A stretch of DNA of 64,000 bases, taken from assembly GCA_018222805.1 (NCBI GenBank), contig JAAEZQ010000017.1:1-64000 (forward strand). The letters are read 5' to 3'. The notes beneath the pieces were generated by a model. The model saw only the letters and a list, made by a program, of their open reading frames with translations. It was not told the DNA's origin and ran no database searches. Position numbers and translations under genes: made by a program. Of the stretch, positions 26,277 to 35,870 are shown in pieces; within the stretch, counting starts at the first letter, position 1, and each line of letters starts with the position of its first letter. The DNA is from Vibrionaceae bacterium (lineage in GTDB: Bacteria; Pseudomonadota; Gammaproteobacteria; Enterobacterales; Vibrionaceae).

Positions 26277-27408
26277 AAAGGGTCTTGCCACACTAATTGG
26301 CCTTGGGGCGATATTCGTAGCTTTGGTTGCTGTCGATATTCTCGAGCCCCAACCTGTTGTAGGCACGTTGAAACCACAGGTCAAAGATCCAGTGTCCGTG
26401 CTGAAATTAATACCGACCACTCATGACTCTAGCCTTACCTTACTGGCAACAACCTCGGCCCGTTGGCTCATTCAGCTCAAAACATCGAGCAATGCTCAGC
26501 TTGTCTGGTTGAATCCAGACATTGAACCGGGCTCGCTAGTTACAAAAGGAACTCACTTAGCGCAACTGAATGACAGTGCGCTCAAGGCTAACCTCGCTCA
26601 GGCAAACAGTGGCGTCAAACAGGCAGAGTTGAACCTGAAACAGGCTCAACATGAACAGACTGTGGCATTGAAAATGTTGCCATCAACAAAAAGTTCACCA
26701 TTTGCACGCCGAGAACCCCAGGTATCGTTAGCAAAAGCGGAACTGAACCAAGCGATACAAGGCTACGCCAGTGCCACAAAACTGTTGGAAGAAGCAACGA
26801 TCGTCGCCCCGTTTGATGCCGTGATCATGCATCGGCATATCAGCCCCGGCGAATGGCTGGAAGCAGGTCAGGTAGCCTTTGAGTTGGCGGCCAGCGACTC
26901 TCTAGATGTCGAACTACCCGTATCTGAACTTCACTGGCAGAGAGTTCAGTCTGCGTTACACAAGCCAGAGATTAAGGTACTGAACCGAGATGGAAGTGAG
27001 TGGCCCGCTCAGGTTCGCTATGTTGCTCCGCAAGCCGATATAACTACTCGCCAGAGAAAGGTGATACTTTCGGTCGAGCAACCTTATCAGGGATCTAACC
27101 CCTTACTACCCAACCAACAAGTCAAAGCGATCATTAGCCTTGGAACGCAACCAAACATCGTGGCGTTACCACTAAGTGCAATAACACGCGACGGTTACGT
27201 CTGGACGCTTGATGAACAAAACCGGCTTCAAAAAGAGTGGATTCAGGCGATAGAACAAGCATCTGATCTGGTATATGGCCGATTTGAAAATGAGAGTGCG
27301 AAAGTACGCCAAGTCGTGCTTTATCCGCTGCAATCTATGTTACCGGGGAAACAGGTAACTCCAAATCCCGATCCGATGTCAGTAACAAGTCAGGAGTCTA
27401 CCCAATGA
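26266..27408 (+). CDS. RND efflux periplasmic adaptor (HlyD/MFP family)
   Basis: 380 residues. One N-terminal membrane anchor (about 6-24), a lipoyl half-motif at about 80-105 (WLNPDIEPGSLVTKGTHLAQ), a coiled-coil hairpin at about 110-165, the second lipoyl half (ATIVAPFDAVIMHRHISPGE) and a beta-barrel domain. It should link the inner-membrane pump to an outer-membrane channel. A GAGGAG site precedes the ATG, which lies inside the preceding gene. Its stop overlaps the RND pump start (ATGA). No outer-membrane partner is encoded nearby, so a TolC-like protein from elsewhere must be used. Confidence 0.88.
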   Translation: MKFKKGLATLIGLGAIFVALVAVDILEPQPVVGTLKPQVKDPVSVLKLIPTTHDSSLTLLATTSARWLIQLKTSSNAQLVWLNPDIEPGSLVTKGTHLAQLNDSALKANLAQANSGVKQAELNLKQAQHEQTVALKMLPSTKSSPFARREPQVSLAKAELNQAIQGYASATKLLEEATIVAPFDAVIMHRHISPGEWLEAGQVAFELAASDSLDVELPVSELHWQRVQSALHKPEIKVLNRDGSEWPAQVRYVAPQADITTRQRKVILSVEQPYQGSNPLLPNQQVKAIISLGTQPNIVALPLSAITRDGYVWTLDEQNRLQKEWIQAIEQASDLVYGRFENESAKVRQVVLYPLQSMLPGKQVTPNPDPMSVTSQESTQ

Positions 27409-30400
27409 GCTGGCTAACAAAATGGTTTATCCACAATCCGGTGGGAGCGAACCTTTTGATGTTCGCTATCCTTGCTAGCGGTGTGATGGCTTTTAGCCAA
27501 TTACGAGTGGAGTCATTTCCACAAATTGCACCATCCTCTGTACTCATCACGGTCGACTATCCAGGCAGCACAGCAGAACAAATTGATCAAAGCGTAACGC
27601 AGCGAATCGAGGAAGCCATCAGTGGGATTGCAGGCATTAAGCAAGTGACCAGTGAGTCCAGGGCGGGTTTGTCAAGCGTCCTGGTCCGTAAAACTAGCAG
27701 CGCAGATCTCAACAAACTGCTCGACGATATACGTAATCAGGTAAATGCCATTAACGGCTTTCCCATTTATGCAGAAAAACCGCAAGTCGTGAGAAATGAG
27801 TTCACCAACCTGGCGGGTTTTATTGTGATCTCCGGACCACGTAGTGATGAAGAACTCCAACCAATTGCCAGACAGGTTGAACTTGCTCTAAAAAATCACC
27901 CTCAGATATCCAAAGTATCCAATTGGGGAAGCAAAACACCACAATTGATTATCGAACCGGACCCTGCCCAACTCAAGATTTTGGGGTTAAACCTTGAGGA
28001 TCTAGCTAACACAATGAGTCAAATGTCTCTGGAATCACGAACCGGTGAACTGTTCAGTGATAAAGGCAGGATGGTGATACGAGGAGATGGCTACGCCGAT
28101 GATATACAGAAACTTCGTCGTCTGGTGGTTGTTTCTGGTCCATCAGGAACGATACACCTTGGTGATATTGCTCAACTAAGCCGCGGATATGAACATAGTG
28201 GCTCCATCGTGCGTAACAACGGCATTAATGCGATAGCTCTGCTCGTCAGCACCAGTCAGACCGACAACCTGCTTAAAGTCAGCCAGGCCATTAAACAGAC
28301 CTTATCTGAACAACGTCAAATTCTGCCTTCAGACATTGAGCTCAATACCATGGCGGACATGGCGCCTTACATTGAGGAGCAGCTATTCCGATTGGGTGAC
28401 AATGCGTGGCAAGGGCTGCTTATTGTCATTGTTTTGCTGGGTATTTTTCTAGAACTCAAACTCGCATTTTGGGTGGCTGTTGGCATTCCCGTTGCTATTG
28501 CTGGAACATTGGGCACCATGCAGTTGACCGATTACAGTATTAACGACATTACCCTGTTTGGTTTTATTCTGGTGCTAGGTATTCTGGTTGATGATGCTGT
28601 CGTTGTGGGTGAAGCCATTCATGAGCAGCGAGGCCAACAAAGTAATGGACGTAAAGCGGCGTGGCTGGGCGTCCATTCTGTTTCAGTCGCTACTGTATTT
28701 GGTGTATTAACGACAATTGCGGCGTTTTCACCGATGCTTTGGATAAATAACGAATTAGCAAAAATACTAGCGGGTTTTTCCGCTGTGGTGATATTTGCCT
28801 TATTCTTCTCACTGGTTGAGAGCAAATTCATTCTGCCATCGCATCTGGCCCACTTGTCTGAAAACAAGCCATCCAAAAGTCCCTTTACCAAAATTCAGTC
28901 TATCGCACAGGGCGCGCTAAACTGGTCCATCCAAAGGGGTTACAAGCCTACTCTGGAAAAAGCGTTGGATTACAAGCTAGCAGCATTACTTGCCTTTGTG
29001 GCGACAATTGTCTTCGCTTACGGACTATGGTCAACCGGCACAATTCGTAGTGCGCTTTTTCCAGACATACCTGGACGCTATATTACCGCAAAAGTAGAGT
29101 TAGAAGACGGAGCCCCTATACCTTTGCAAAAAAAGGCTTTGGTACAACTAGAAAACGCTATGGCAAGAGTTCAGGAAACTCTGATGCAGAACTACCCCCT
29201 GAGTGAAGCATCCGTCGTAAACTTGCTCGCTTGGTCTGATGGTTACGGGCAAATTGAGGTTACGGCAGAGATGACCAGCGAAGCATTGACAATCTTACCC
29301 GGGAACTTATTAACTGATCGCTGGCGTACCAAGACAGGAAAAATTGAGGGAGCTTACTCGGTTCAGTTCAGTGCCGCAGAAGAACTAACTGGTGGAACAT
29401 TCATCTCAATTGCTTCCAGCGACAGAGAGTTAGCGAAACGCCTCAGCAGCCAGTTAGCTGTAAAACTAAGAACTCTACCCGGTGTGACAGATGTCTACGA
29501 CGACGGACAAAATGGTGAACCACAAGTTCGATTGGTTCTAAATGAATACGGTCAACAACTGGGGTTAACTCAGGAAAAACTGGCTCGTCTTGCGGCTAAT
29601 GAATTTGGCGAGCGTGAAATCCATCGCCTACTTGAGCAAGGACAGGAAACCAAGGTGCTGTTACGGTATTCACATGAAGGACGTAAATCACTCTCTCAGC
29701 TAGAACAGAAGATAGTAATACTTCCTAATGGTATGAGTGTACTACTTAGCGATATAGCAGAATTCAGACACGAGAAGGAACCGCAGGTCCTATATCGTCG
29801 TAATCGCGAACAGGTGGTTAACCTATACTGGAAACAGAATCGTGACATTCAAGCACCAGAACAAACCATGGATCAGTTGAGCGAAGAGATTGAAGCTTTA
29901 CATCATCAATTTCCTGAAGTTCGAATCAAAGCGGGTGGTGAATTAGAAGAGATTGGCGACGTATCAGATGGATTCCGTTCTGCTATGAAGCTGACGATTA
30001 TGCTTATTTACATTTTGCTCGCTGTTCCGCTCAAGTCTTATTTACAACCGTTTATCATTATGGCGGTAATTCCATTTGGGTTTGCAGGCGCGATTTTTGG
30101 TCATTACCTGATGAATTTACCGATTAGTTTGCTCTCCATGTTCGGCATGATGGCCATGACAGGTATCGTGATTAATGACTCTCTGGTTCTGATGACCCGT
30201 TTTAATGCTGAGTATCGCAGCGGTGTACCGCTCAAGGAAGCGTTAGTCATCGCGGGAACCAGCAGATTTAGAGCCATTTTCTTGACGACGATAACCACGG
30301 TATGTGGTTTGGTGCCACTGTTAATTGAAGACGCCGAGCAAGCACAGTACTTGAAACCAGCCGCAGTATCGCTTGTCTTTGGTGAACTGTTTGCCACAGC

Positions 30401-30509
30401 GGTGACGCTGATCTTGATCCCGATATTAATAGAAATGACGAGTCGTAAGTCATCGAAGTTTATCGAAGTCAGTCTCAGTGTAGAAAGACAAAGAGCTCAG
30501 TGTGATTGA
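27405..30509 (+). CDS. RND-family efflux pump, inner-membrane subunit
   Basis: 1034 residues with the full RND plan: one N-terminal helix, a large periplasmic loop, helices 2-6, a second loop and helices 8-12. Helix 4 carries the proton-relay aspartates in GILVDDAVVVGEAIH (about 395-409). The N-terminus WLTKWFIHNPVGANLLMFAI and GSTAEQIDQSVTQRIEEAI match AcrB/MexB-type pumps of the hydrophobe/amphiphile group. Substrates cannot be read off. It is the third gene of the operon and overlaps the AraC gene by eight bases. Confidence 0.93.
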   Translation: MSWLTKWFIHNPVGANLLMFAILASGVMAFSQLRVESFPQIAPSSVLITVDYPGSTAEQIDQSVTQRIEEAISGIAGIKQVTSESRAGLSSVLVRKTSSADLNKLLDDIRNQVNAINGFPIYAEKPQVVRNEFTNLAGFIVISGPRSDEELQPIARQVELALKNHPQISKVSNWGSKTPQLIIEPDPAQLKILGLNLEDLANTMSQMSLESRTGELFSDKGRMVIRGDGYADDIQKLRRLVVVSGPSGTIHLGDIAQLSRGYEHSGSIVRNNGINAIALLVSTSQTDNLLKVSQAIKQTLSEQRQILPSDIELNTMADMAPYIEEQLFRLGDNAWQGLLIVIVLLGIFLELKLAFWVAVGIPVAIAGTLGTMQLTDYSINDITLFGFILVLGILVDDAVVVGEAIHEQRGQQSNGRKAAWLGVHSVSVATVFGVLTTIAAFSPMLWINNELAKILAGFSAVVIFALFFSLVESKFILPSHLAHLSENKPSKSPFTKIQSIAQGALNWSIQRGYKPTLEKALDYKLAALLAFVATIVFAYGLWSTGTIRSALFPDIPGRYITAKVELEDGAPIPLQKKALVQLENAMARVQETLMQNYPLSEASVVNLLAWSDGYGQIEVTAEMTSEALTILPGNLLTDRWRTKTGKIEGAYSVQFSAAEELTGGTFISIASSDRELAKRLSSQLAVKLRTLPGVTDVYDDGQNGEPQVRLVLNEYGQQLGLTQEKLARLAANEFGEREIHRLLEQGQETKVLLRYSHEGRKSLSQLEQKIVILPNGMSVLLSDIAEFRHEKEPQVLYRRNREQVVNLYWKQNRDIQAPEQTMDQLSEEIEALHHQFPEVRIKAGGELEEIGDVSDGFRSAMKLTIMLIYILLAVPLKSYLQPFIIMAVIPFGFAGAIFGHYLMNLPISLLSMFGMMAMTGIVINDSLVLMTRFNAEYRSGVPLKEALVIAGTSRFRAIFLTTITTVCGLVPLLIEDAEQAQYLKPAAVSLVFGELFATAVTLILIPILIEMTSRKSSKFIEVSLSVERQRAQCD

Positions 30510-31464
30510 TATTATTCGACTGACAGACGATAGTGATTCTTTCATCCAGATAAGGTCTGATTCTGTGCAAGAACAAGAGAAACCTACGTTCAAGTTGGTC
30601 CCGGAAATTGCTTTGCTAGAACCATTGCCAGAGCACTGGCGAAAGCGCTTTAGCAATGCACTGCATCTCATGCACGAAGATCTTTCTGTACAAAGGTCAT
30701 GGGAGAACATCGCCACTGAAAGTGCGATTTCTCCCTATCATTTTCATCGTCAGTTTACTGAATTGTTTAGCGAAACTCCCGGACAATACCTTATCCGTTT
30801 ACGTCTTCAGGTAGCGGTTAACTTGCTGCTAAATGATAAGCCGTGGAGCGTTATGGATATTGCTCAATACTGTGGTTTCTCTTCCTCTCAGGCTTTGGGC
30901 AAGGCTCTTAAAAGAGAACTCGGAGTGACAGCGAAACAGATACGAAAAATGGGATATGAATCCACCCCGAGCGAGACCACAGATTTTATCGCCAAACTTG
31001 CTCACCCTGGTTCTCAACATTCTCTCGAAACAGCATTAGCAAATGCTATGCCTACTGAAGTAGTTTGGTATCCTCAGAGAGGTATGAAAAAGGTTAATCT
31101 GGCAAACCCAGACTGGGACGCAGTCCTTGAGCACTATGGTAAAAAATCAATACGCTTGCTTGGCGCGACACCGATCAATCAAATGGATCGAAACTGGGAA
31201 GAGATTGAGACCTTTATCGGTGACTGGCAAGTAGAAGAGGCATTACACGATTTTGTTATCCCCGAAGGCTACTACTTGTGCGCAGACGTTTACCTCGTCT
31301 CCGACATTGCCTACTGTGCTGCGCTTGAAGCCCTGTTTGATATTGCAAAGGAACAGAAACTAGAAATAAATGAGCAGGCATTTCTTCTCGAAATAGTTCG
31401 TGATATCGAAATGACACTAACTGGAGGAGCGACATTTTCGTTTCAAATTCCCATTCACATGTGA
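30502..31464 (+). CDS. AraC-family regulator with a GyrI-like effector domain
   Basis: 320 residues from a GTG inside the pump gene. Two helix-turn-helices of the AraC type lie at about 62-155 (SWENIATESAISPYHFHRQF and later WSVMDIAQYCGFSSSQALGK), followed by a C-terminal GyrI-like domain (about 175-318). This layout is that of Rob/SoxS-like activators that bind drugs through GyrI folds. Being last in the operon, it may control the efflux genes in response to a pump substrate. That is inferred from position and family. Confidence 0.85.
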   Translation: MIDIIRLTDDSDSFIQIRSDSVQEQEKPTFKLVPEIALLEPLPEHWRKRFSNALHLMHEDLSVQRSWENIATESAISPYHFHRQFTELFSETPGQYLIRLRLQVAVNLLLNDKPWSVMDIAQYCGFSSSQALGKALKRELGVTAKQIRKMGYESTPSETTDFIAKLAHPGSQHSLETALANAMPTEVVWYPQRGMKKVNLANPDWDAVLEHYGKKSIRLLGATPINQMDRNWEEIETFIGDWQVEEALHDFVIPEGYYLCADVYLVSDIAYCAALEALFDIAKEQKLEINEQAFLLEIVRDIEMTLTGGATFSFQIPIHM

Positions 31465-31605
31465 CATGAAGAAGCGCTAAATGGCTGATAACAGTAGCCA
31501 AGAGAAAATTTCATTTGATACTGAGATTATACCAATCATAAAAAATCCAATATTATGCAACAAAGCCATAGAAAATGATGACCCAATATTATATTTGGAT
31601 TAACT

Positions 31606-31701
31606 ATGGGTTACGAACGTTTGGTTTCTTACGTAACTGGTATGGGCAACGTTCGTGACGTGATCCCATTCCCACGTACTCCTCGCTCAGCGAACTTCTA
31701 A
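31606..31701 (+). pseudogene. Duplicate of the asnS 3' end (31 codons)
   Basis: ATG-GGT-TAC-GAA-CGT leads into the last part of asparaginyl-tRNA synthetase, ending RTPRSANF and TAA. Residues match asnS except F-to-Y at the third codon. It lacks any ribosome site and is a leftover of an insertion or recombination. It is followed by its own terminator. Confidence 0.85.
31618..31679 (+). repeat. 62-bp direct repeat in the asnS 3' end (right copy)
   Basis: Identical to 24576-24637. The next codons differ from those of asnS only at silent positions, showing that the two ends come from diverged alleles. Confidence 0.85.
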
Positions 31702-31725
31702 TCACTTTTTGGTGATTCGTAATTT

Positions 31726-31752
31726 AAAAGACCTCCCAAGTGGAGGTCTTTT
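31726..31752. terminator. Rho-independent terminator, bidirectional
   Basis: AAAAGACCTCC pairs with GGAGGTCTTTT. It serves the asnS remnant on the left and the leftward gene at 31767. Confidence 0.8.
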
Positions 31753-31766
31753 ATTTTGTCTGCCAA

Positions 31767-32003
31767 TCACGCTGTTGGTTCAGTTTTGCTTTCTTCTTGA
31801 TCAGCTTTCACCGCATACCTTACACCGACAAAACACAGGCTAAATATAACGAATGGAATCACCGCGGCGGTGTATTCAACCCATGCATAATGAGAAAATG
31901 ATTTCGCCAAGATAAGGTGTGCAAACACGAGTAAGAATGCACTAAATATAGCTACGACGATCAGCTTTAACTCATGTTTTACCGACTGCTTTTTCATCAT
32001 CAC
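31767..32003 (-). CDS. Small two-helix membrane protein, unknown
   Basis: 78 residues with a basic N-terminus (MMMKKQSVKHE), helices at about 13-33 and 42-64, and an acidic soluble tail. The orientation should put both ends in the cytoplasm. No family recognised. It lies between the asnS repeat and the MocR gene and reads the same way as the latter, 80 bp on. Confidence 0.65.
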   Translation of the reverse strand: MMMKKQSVKHELKLIVVAIFSAFLLVFAHLILAKSFSHYAWVEYTAAVIPFVIFSLCFVGVRYAVKADQEESKTEPTA

Positions 32004-32083
32004 TCCTTGCCAAGAGATTGTTACTTAAAAGATTTAACCACATTCTATGCGAGATGAACTGATACAGTTCTGATGGAAAATGA

Positions 32084-33481
32084 CTAAACAGTTTTGAGTA
32101 AGTCACCAATCTTCTTGATGGCGTTTTTCAGCTGAGCATCGACAGGCATGGAGGTGTTGAGTCTCAAGTAATTCTCATGCTTAACATCTATTGAAAACAA
32201 TTTCCCATATGCCACGGTAATCTGTTGTTCTAATAAGGCCTGATAGATAGCCTTACTATTGATTCCCTCGGGAAGTCTCACCCATACAAAGTAGCCACCT
32301 TCCGGTACCGTAACCATCACTTGTTGGGGAAAATAGCGTTGTAACAATTCAACAAATAAGCTTTGGCGTTGTTGCATGATTTTACGTAGCTTTCTCAAAT
32401 GATTGTCATAGCTATCATTTTGCAGGTAATGTGCTACACCTTGTTGTATCGGCGCACTCCCAGATAGCGTAGAGATAAGCTGAAGCTTTTGAATCTTCTC
32501 ATTAAAGCGTTTGTTCATCACCCACCCTAACCGATATCCCGGACAGAGACTTTTGGAGAACGAAGCGCAATGAAGGACACGGTCTTGTGTATCAAACGTT
32601 TTGAGACAAGTCGGTTTACTCGCCGTGAAATACAGCTCGGAGTAAACGTCATCTTCGATTAAGAAGACATGGTACTGGTCGGCCAACCTGACGATTTGAT
32701 TCTTTTGCTCATCAGAAAGAGAAGCTCCAGTAGGATTTTGAAAATTGACCATCAACCAGCAGGCACGAACGTTATGTTCTACAAATATCGCTTCAAGCTG
32801 TTCGAGATCGTGTCCTTTTAGGGGATCAACGGGGATCTCAATCGCGTTCAGTCCAAGACGCTCAACGGCTTGCAGAGCACCATAAAAAGTCGGCGACTCA
32901 ACCACAACAGTATCTCCAGGTTGAGTAACGGCTTGCAAGCTCAGATTCAATGCCTCGAGCGCACCAGTGGTTATGACCATATCCTCGTGCGTAGTCGAAA
33001 TCCCCTGCTGAATGTAACGCTGGGCGATTAATCGACGTAACGAATCACTCCCCGGAGGCAAATTATCAAGTAAATTATCTGGCCCCATTTTACGCCCAGA
33101 ACTCGCTAAGTTGCGGTTAAGCGCCTCTAAAGGGAACAATGTAGGGTCTGGAAATGCAGAGCCTAAACGAACAGCACCGGGCAAGACCTGCTGTTTAAGA
33201 TAATCGTATAACTCATCATTGAAGGTAGATGGGTAAGTAGGCACGACTTCATTACTTGCCTCAAAACGCTCTAATTCGGCCGTGACATAATAGCCGGATT
33301 GAGGTTTAGCGCTTATCCAGCCCTGAGCTTCCAGTAACTGGTAAGCCTGTAATACCGTCCCAGCACTGACGGAATGATTACGACTAGTCACACGCACTGA
33401 TGGCAGTTTCTCACCTGTTCTCCATGTATTCTGCTGGATCTGAGTTTTAAACAACTCAGCTAATTGACGGTATCGATTCAT
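32084..33481 (-). CDS. MocR/PdxR-type regulator (GntR HTH plus aminotransferase domain)
   Basis: 465 residues from ATG 33481. A winged helix of the GntR type spans about 1-70 (LAELFKTQIQQNTWRTGEKL, then PSVR), and a class I aminotransferase fold spans about 95-460 with the PLP lysine in CASFSKSLCPGYRLGW (about residue 304). Such proteins bind PLP and an amine as effectors and usually control a nearby gene. The divergent small gene at 33655 is the obvious candidate target, since the starts are 174 bp apart. Confidence 0.88.
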   Translation of the reverse strand: MNRYRQLAELFKTQIQQNTWRTGEKLPSVRVTSRNHSVSAGTVLQAYQLLEAQGWISAKPQSGYYVTAELERFEASNEVVPTYPSTFNDELYDYLKQQVLPGAVRLGSAFPDPTLFPLEALNRNLASSGRKMGPDNLLDNLPPGSDSLRRLIAQRYIQQGISTTHEDMVITTGALEALNLSLQAVTQPGDTVVVESPTFYGALQAVERLGLNAIEIPVDPLKGHDLEQLEAIFVEHNVRACWLMVNFQNPTGASLSDEQKNQIVRLADQYHVFLIEDDVYSELYFTASKPTCLKTFDTQDRVLHCASFSKSLCPGYRLGWVMNKRFNEKIQKLQLISTLSGSAPIQQGVAHYLQNDSYDNHLRKLRKIMQQRQSLFVELLQRYFPQQVMVTVPEGGYFVWVRLPEGINSKAIYQALLEQQITVAYGKLFSIDVKHENYLRLNTSMPVDAQLKNAIKKIGDLLKTV

Positions 33482-33654
33482 CGGTCTCTCACTCTGACTT
33501 CGAGTGCACCTTAGCATACTTCGCGCCGACATTCTGATCGAACGTCTAGCGTTCTTGAATGGTAATTAATCGAATTTGGCAATACGAATTCTCGATCCGA
33601 AGTTGAGAATTATGTTCCATACTTTCAAAGGAGTGACATTTTTTGGAGGAAGTT

Positions 33655-33912
33655 ATGAAAGTGTTTACCATGGATGACCTCTCATACAGAGGTGCACATA
33701 AAGGAGTCCATAGCTGGGATCACCCTGGTGCGAGCAATCCGTATTACTGGCACCCAGACTGGTTACATATTGCTGAAGATGCAATGGGTGTGCACAAAAT
33801 GGCGGATCTTGTTGTGCCAGAAGGGGAAGAAGCAACGGAAGAACATGCAAAAGAGGCGATTGTAAAACACCTCAACGATGAAAATGTTGAGGAAGAAAAA
33901 AAAGACAAATAA
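33655..33912 (+). CDS. Small W/H-rich protein, paralogue of the gene at 24778
   Basis: 85 residues. ATG 33655 has a strong GGAGG five bases upstream. The core NPYYWHPDWLHIAEDAMG (about 28-45) and WDHP before it match the paralogue at 24778; the C-terminus is longer and very acidic/basic (EEEKKDK). The Cys residues of the other copy are Ser and Tyr here, so the conserved candidates for a site are the Trp, His and Asp residues. Function unknown. It is divergent from the MocR gene. Confidence 0.75.
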   Translation: MKVFTMDDLSYRGAHKGVHSWDHPGASNPYYWHPDWLHIAEDAMGVHKMADLVVPEGEEATEEHAKEAIVKHLNDENVEEEKKDK

Positions 33913-34602
33913 ACCGCTTCAGAGGCCATATTATGTATGTGTACCATCATAAGAAACTATCGATTGAACTCATTGAGTATCTGTCCCACATTCATTTAAC
34001 CGGACATCTTAAGTAAAATATGATGGTGCACATCTCAACAGCAAAAAGCTAAATTCGCTATTTAAACGCTCGCTATTAACTTGCACTATATCTCTCCAAG
34101 TTACTTCTAGTTAACGCAATTTTGAATCATATTGATATTCGTGACGTCGGAAAAAGTACCATCAGCTCGCATTTCAGCCCCAATCCTGCCAAACAAGACA
34201 TTAACCTGAAAAGTTATTTAAAAGAATGAATAAAATATTTAGCCAGAAAGCATCGTTGTTTATTTTTTCGATTTTGGTTTAGTCCTCTTGTTTTGTAAAG
34301 GTTAGATCAGGCCTTTACGTTAAATTGACCAAATAAAATTATGTAACCTTTTAATAACAAACCGTCTACTTCACCCTCTTTTAGAAAACGATTGCATCAA
34401 GTGGATAAAACTGCATCAATTCGCGATAAAGCTCGCTTTTAAAAGCGCTTCTCAGCACCATTTGCATACAAAAAACCAGCTTTTGTTAGATTTCTATTTC
34501 TAATCGTATCTTTTTTAGTTTTTATTACCTGTAGGTGTTGTAACAAGTAATGCTGAAAGGTATAAATACGGGCACACCCTTCGATTAACATGGATGAAGA
34601 TT
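33913..34602. other. Long aspC upstream region
   Basis: About 690 bp without an intact gene. The part next to aspC is AT-rich and should hold its promoter. The stretch 34080-34229 has a protein-like frame that is listed separately. Confidence 0.5.
34080..34229 (+). pseudogene. Possible relic of a protein-coding gene, unknown
   Basis: About 49 codons after an in-frame stop read LALYLSKLLLVNAILNHIDI and on to NLKSYLKE, then TGA. Composition is protein-like and helical at first, but there is no start codon. I do not recognise it; it may be chance. Confidence 0.25.
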
Positions 34603-35793
34603 ATGTTTGAAAAAGTAGTAGCCGCTCCGGCTGACCCTATTCTTGGTCTTACAGAAGAATTTAAAAAAGATGCTCGCGCAGAAAAAATTAACCTTGGCGT
34701 AGGTATTTATAAAAATGAACAAGGCGAGACCCCTGTTCTTGCAACAGTTAAGAAAGCTGAAGCAGCACTCATTGAGACTGAAAAAACCAAATCTTACCTA
34801 ACAATCGAAGGTACTGCAGAGTACGGTCTGGCAGTACAAAAACTGCTATTTGGTGACGACGCAGAGATCGTTGCAGACAAACGCGCAAAAACGGCTCAAG
34901 CTCCGGGCGGCACAGGCGCACTGCGTGTAGCGGGAGAATTCATTAAACGCCAGCTAGGCGACGTGAAAATCTGGATCAGCAACCCAACTTGGGCAAACCA
35001 CAACGGTGTTTTCACCGCAGCTGGTATCGAAACTGCTCAATACAGCTACTACAACGCAGAAACTAAAGACAAAGACTTCGATGCAATGCTGAGCGATCTA
35101 CAATCAGCATCTGAAGGTGACATCGTTCTTCTACACGGCTGCTGCCACAACCCTACTGGTATCGACCCAACTGCAGAAGAGTGGGAAACTCTGGCTAAAC
35201 TAGTCGCAGAGAAAAAGCTACTGCCTCTATTCGACTTCGCTTACCAAGGTTTTGCGAAAGGTGTTGAGGAAGATGCCGCTGGTCTACGTACGTTTGCTAA
35301 ATACAACAAAGAAATCCTAGTTGCTAGCTCGTTCTCTAAAAACTTCGGTTTGTACAATGAACGTGTAGGTGCATTCACTCTTGTCGCTGAGTCTGAAGAA
35401 GTTGCAACCACAGCGTTTTCTCAAGTAAAAGCGATTATCCGCTCTATCTACTCTAACCCACCAGCTCATGGCAGCGCAGTGGTTACCCATATTCTGAACG
35501 ACGCAGACCTTCGTGCAGAGTGGGAAGCAGAAGTAGCAGAAATGCGTGATCGCATCCAAGAGATGCGTGAGTTGTTTGTAACGACACTTAAAGAAGAAGG
35601 TGTAGATGCAGACTTTAGCTTTATTGAACGTCAAAACGGCATGTTCTCTTTCTCTGGCCTATCTAAAGAGCAAGTAAACCGTCTTAAAGAAGAATTTGGT
35701 ATTTACATTGTAGGCTCTGGCCGAATCAGTGTGGCTGGCATGACTAAGTCAAACATGGGCCCACTGTGTAAGGGCATCGCAGCGGTACTTTAA
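34603..35793 (+). CDS. aspC: Aromatic/aspartate aminotransferase
   Basis: 396 residues from ATG 34603, which aligns with E. coli AspC/TyrB. It moves an amino group between aspartate or aromatic amino acids and 2-oxoglutarate using PLP. The PLP lysine is in [16 protein letters not shown] (about residue 246), the substrate-carboxylate Arg near the C-terminus, and [12 protein letters not shown] at about 177-188. AspC and TyrB cannot be told apart with certainty from the sequence. A terminator follows at 35815. Confidence 0.92.
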   Translation: MFEKVVAAPADPILGLTEEFKKDARAEKINLGVGIYKNEQGETPVLATVKKAEAALIETEKTKSYLTIEGTAEYGLAVQKLLFGDDAEIVADKRAKTAQAPGGTGALRVAGEFIKRQLGDVKIWISNPTWANHNGVFTAAGIETAQYSYYNAETKDKDFDAMLSDLQSASEGDIVLLHGCCHNPTGIDPTAEEWETLAKLVAEKKLLPLFDFAYQGFAKGVEEDAAGLRTFAKYNKEILVASSFSKNFGLYNERVGAFTLVAESEEVATTAFSQVKAIIRSIYSNPPAHGSAVVTHILNDADLRAEWEAEVAEMRDRIQEMRELFVTTLKEEGVDADFSFIERQNGMFSFSGLSKEQVNRLKEEFGIYIVGSGRISVAGMTKSNMGPLCKGIAAVL

Positions 35794-35814
35794 TAGACAG
35801 CGCGATAAATAAGT

Positions 35815-35838
35815 AAAGGTCAGCACTTGCTGACCTTT
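35815..35838 (+). terminator. Rho-independent terminator after aspC
   Basis: AAAGGTCAGC pairs with GCTGACCTTT around ACTT, followed by a T-run. Confidence 0.85.
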
Positions 35839-35870
35839 TTTGTTTTTCTTGATGATCTCTAATACTAAAC

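Larger units (their letters stand above)
24638..31617. mobile_element. Putative genomic island at the asnS 3' end (about 7 kb)
   Basis: DNA lying between two copies of the asnS 3' end. It holds a small W/H-rich gene, a truncated GNAT gene, an IS110-type transposase fragment, and the ABC-TMD / adaptor / RND / AraC operon. No integrase is seen inside. The direct repeats, broken gene pieces and self-contained cargo argue for an insertion; the mechanism (site-specific, or homologous recombination with a donor) is not decided by the sequence. Confidence 0.6.

Noticed and set aside
24778..33912. The whole 24.6-33.9 kb block as one tandem duplication
   Set aside because: Only the asnS end and the small W/H-rich gene recur; the other genes are single, and the small genes sit at different distances from the asnS ends.
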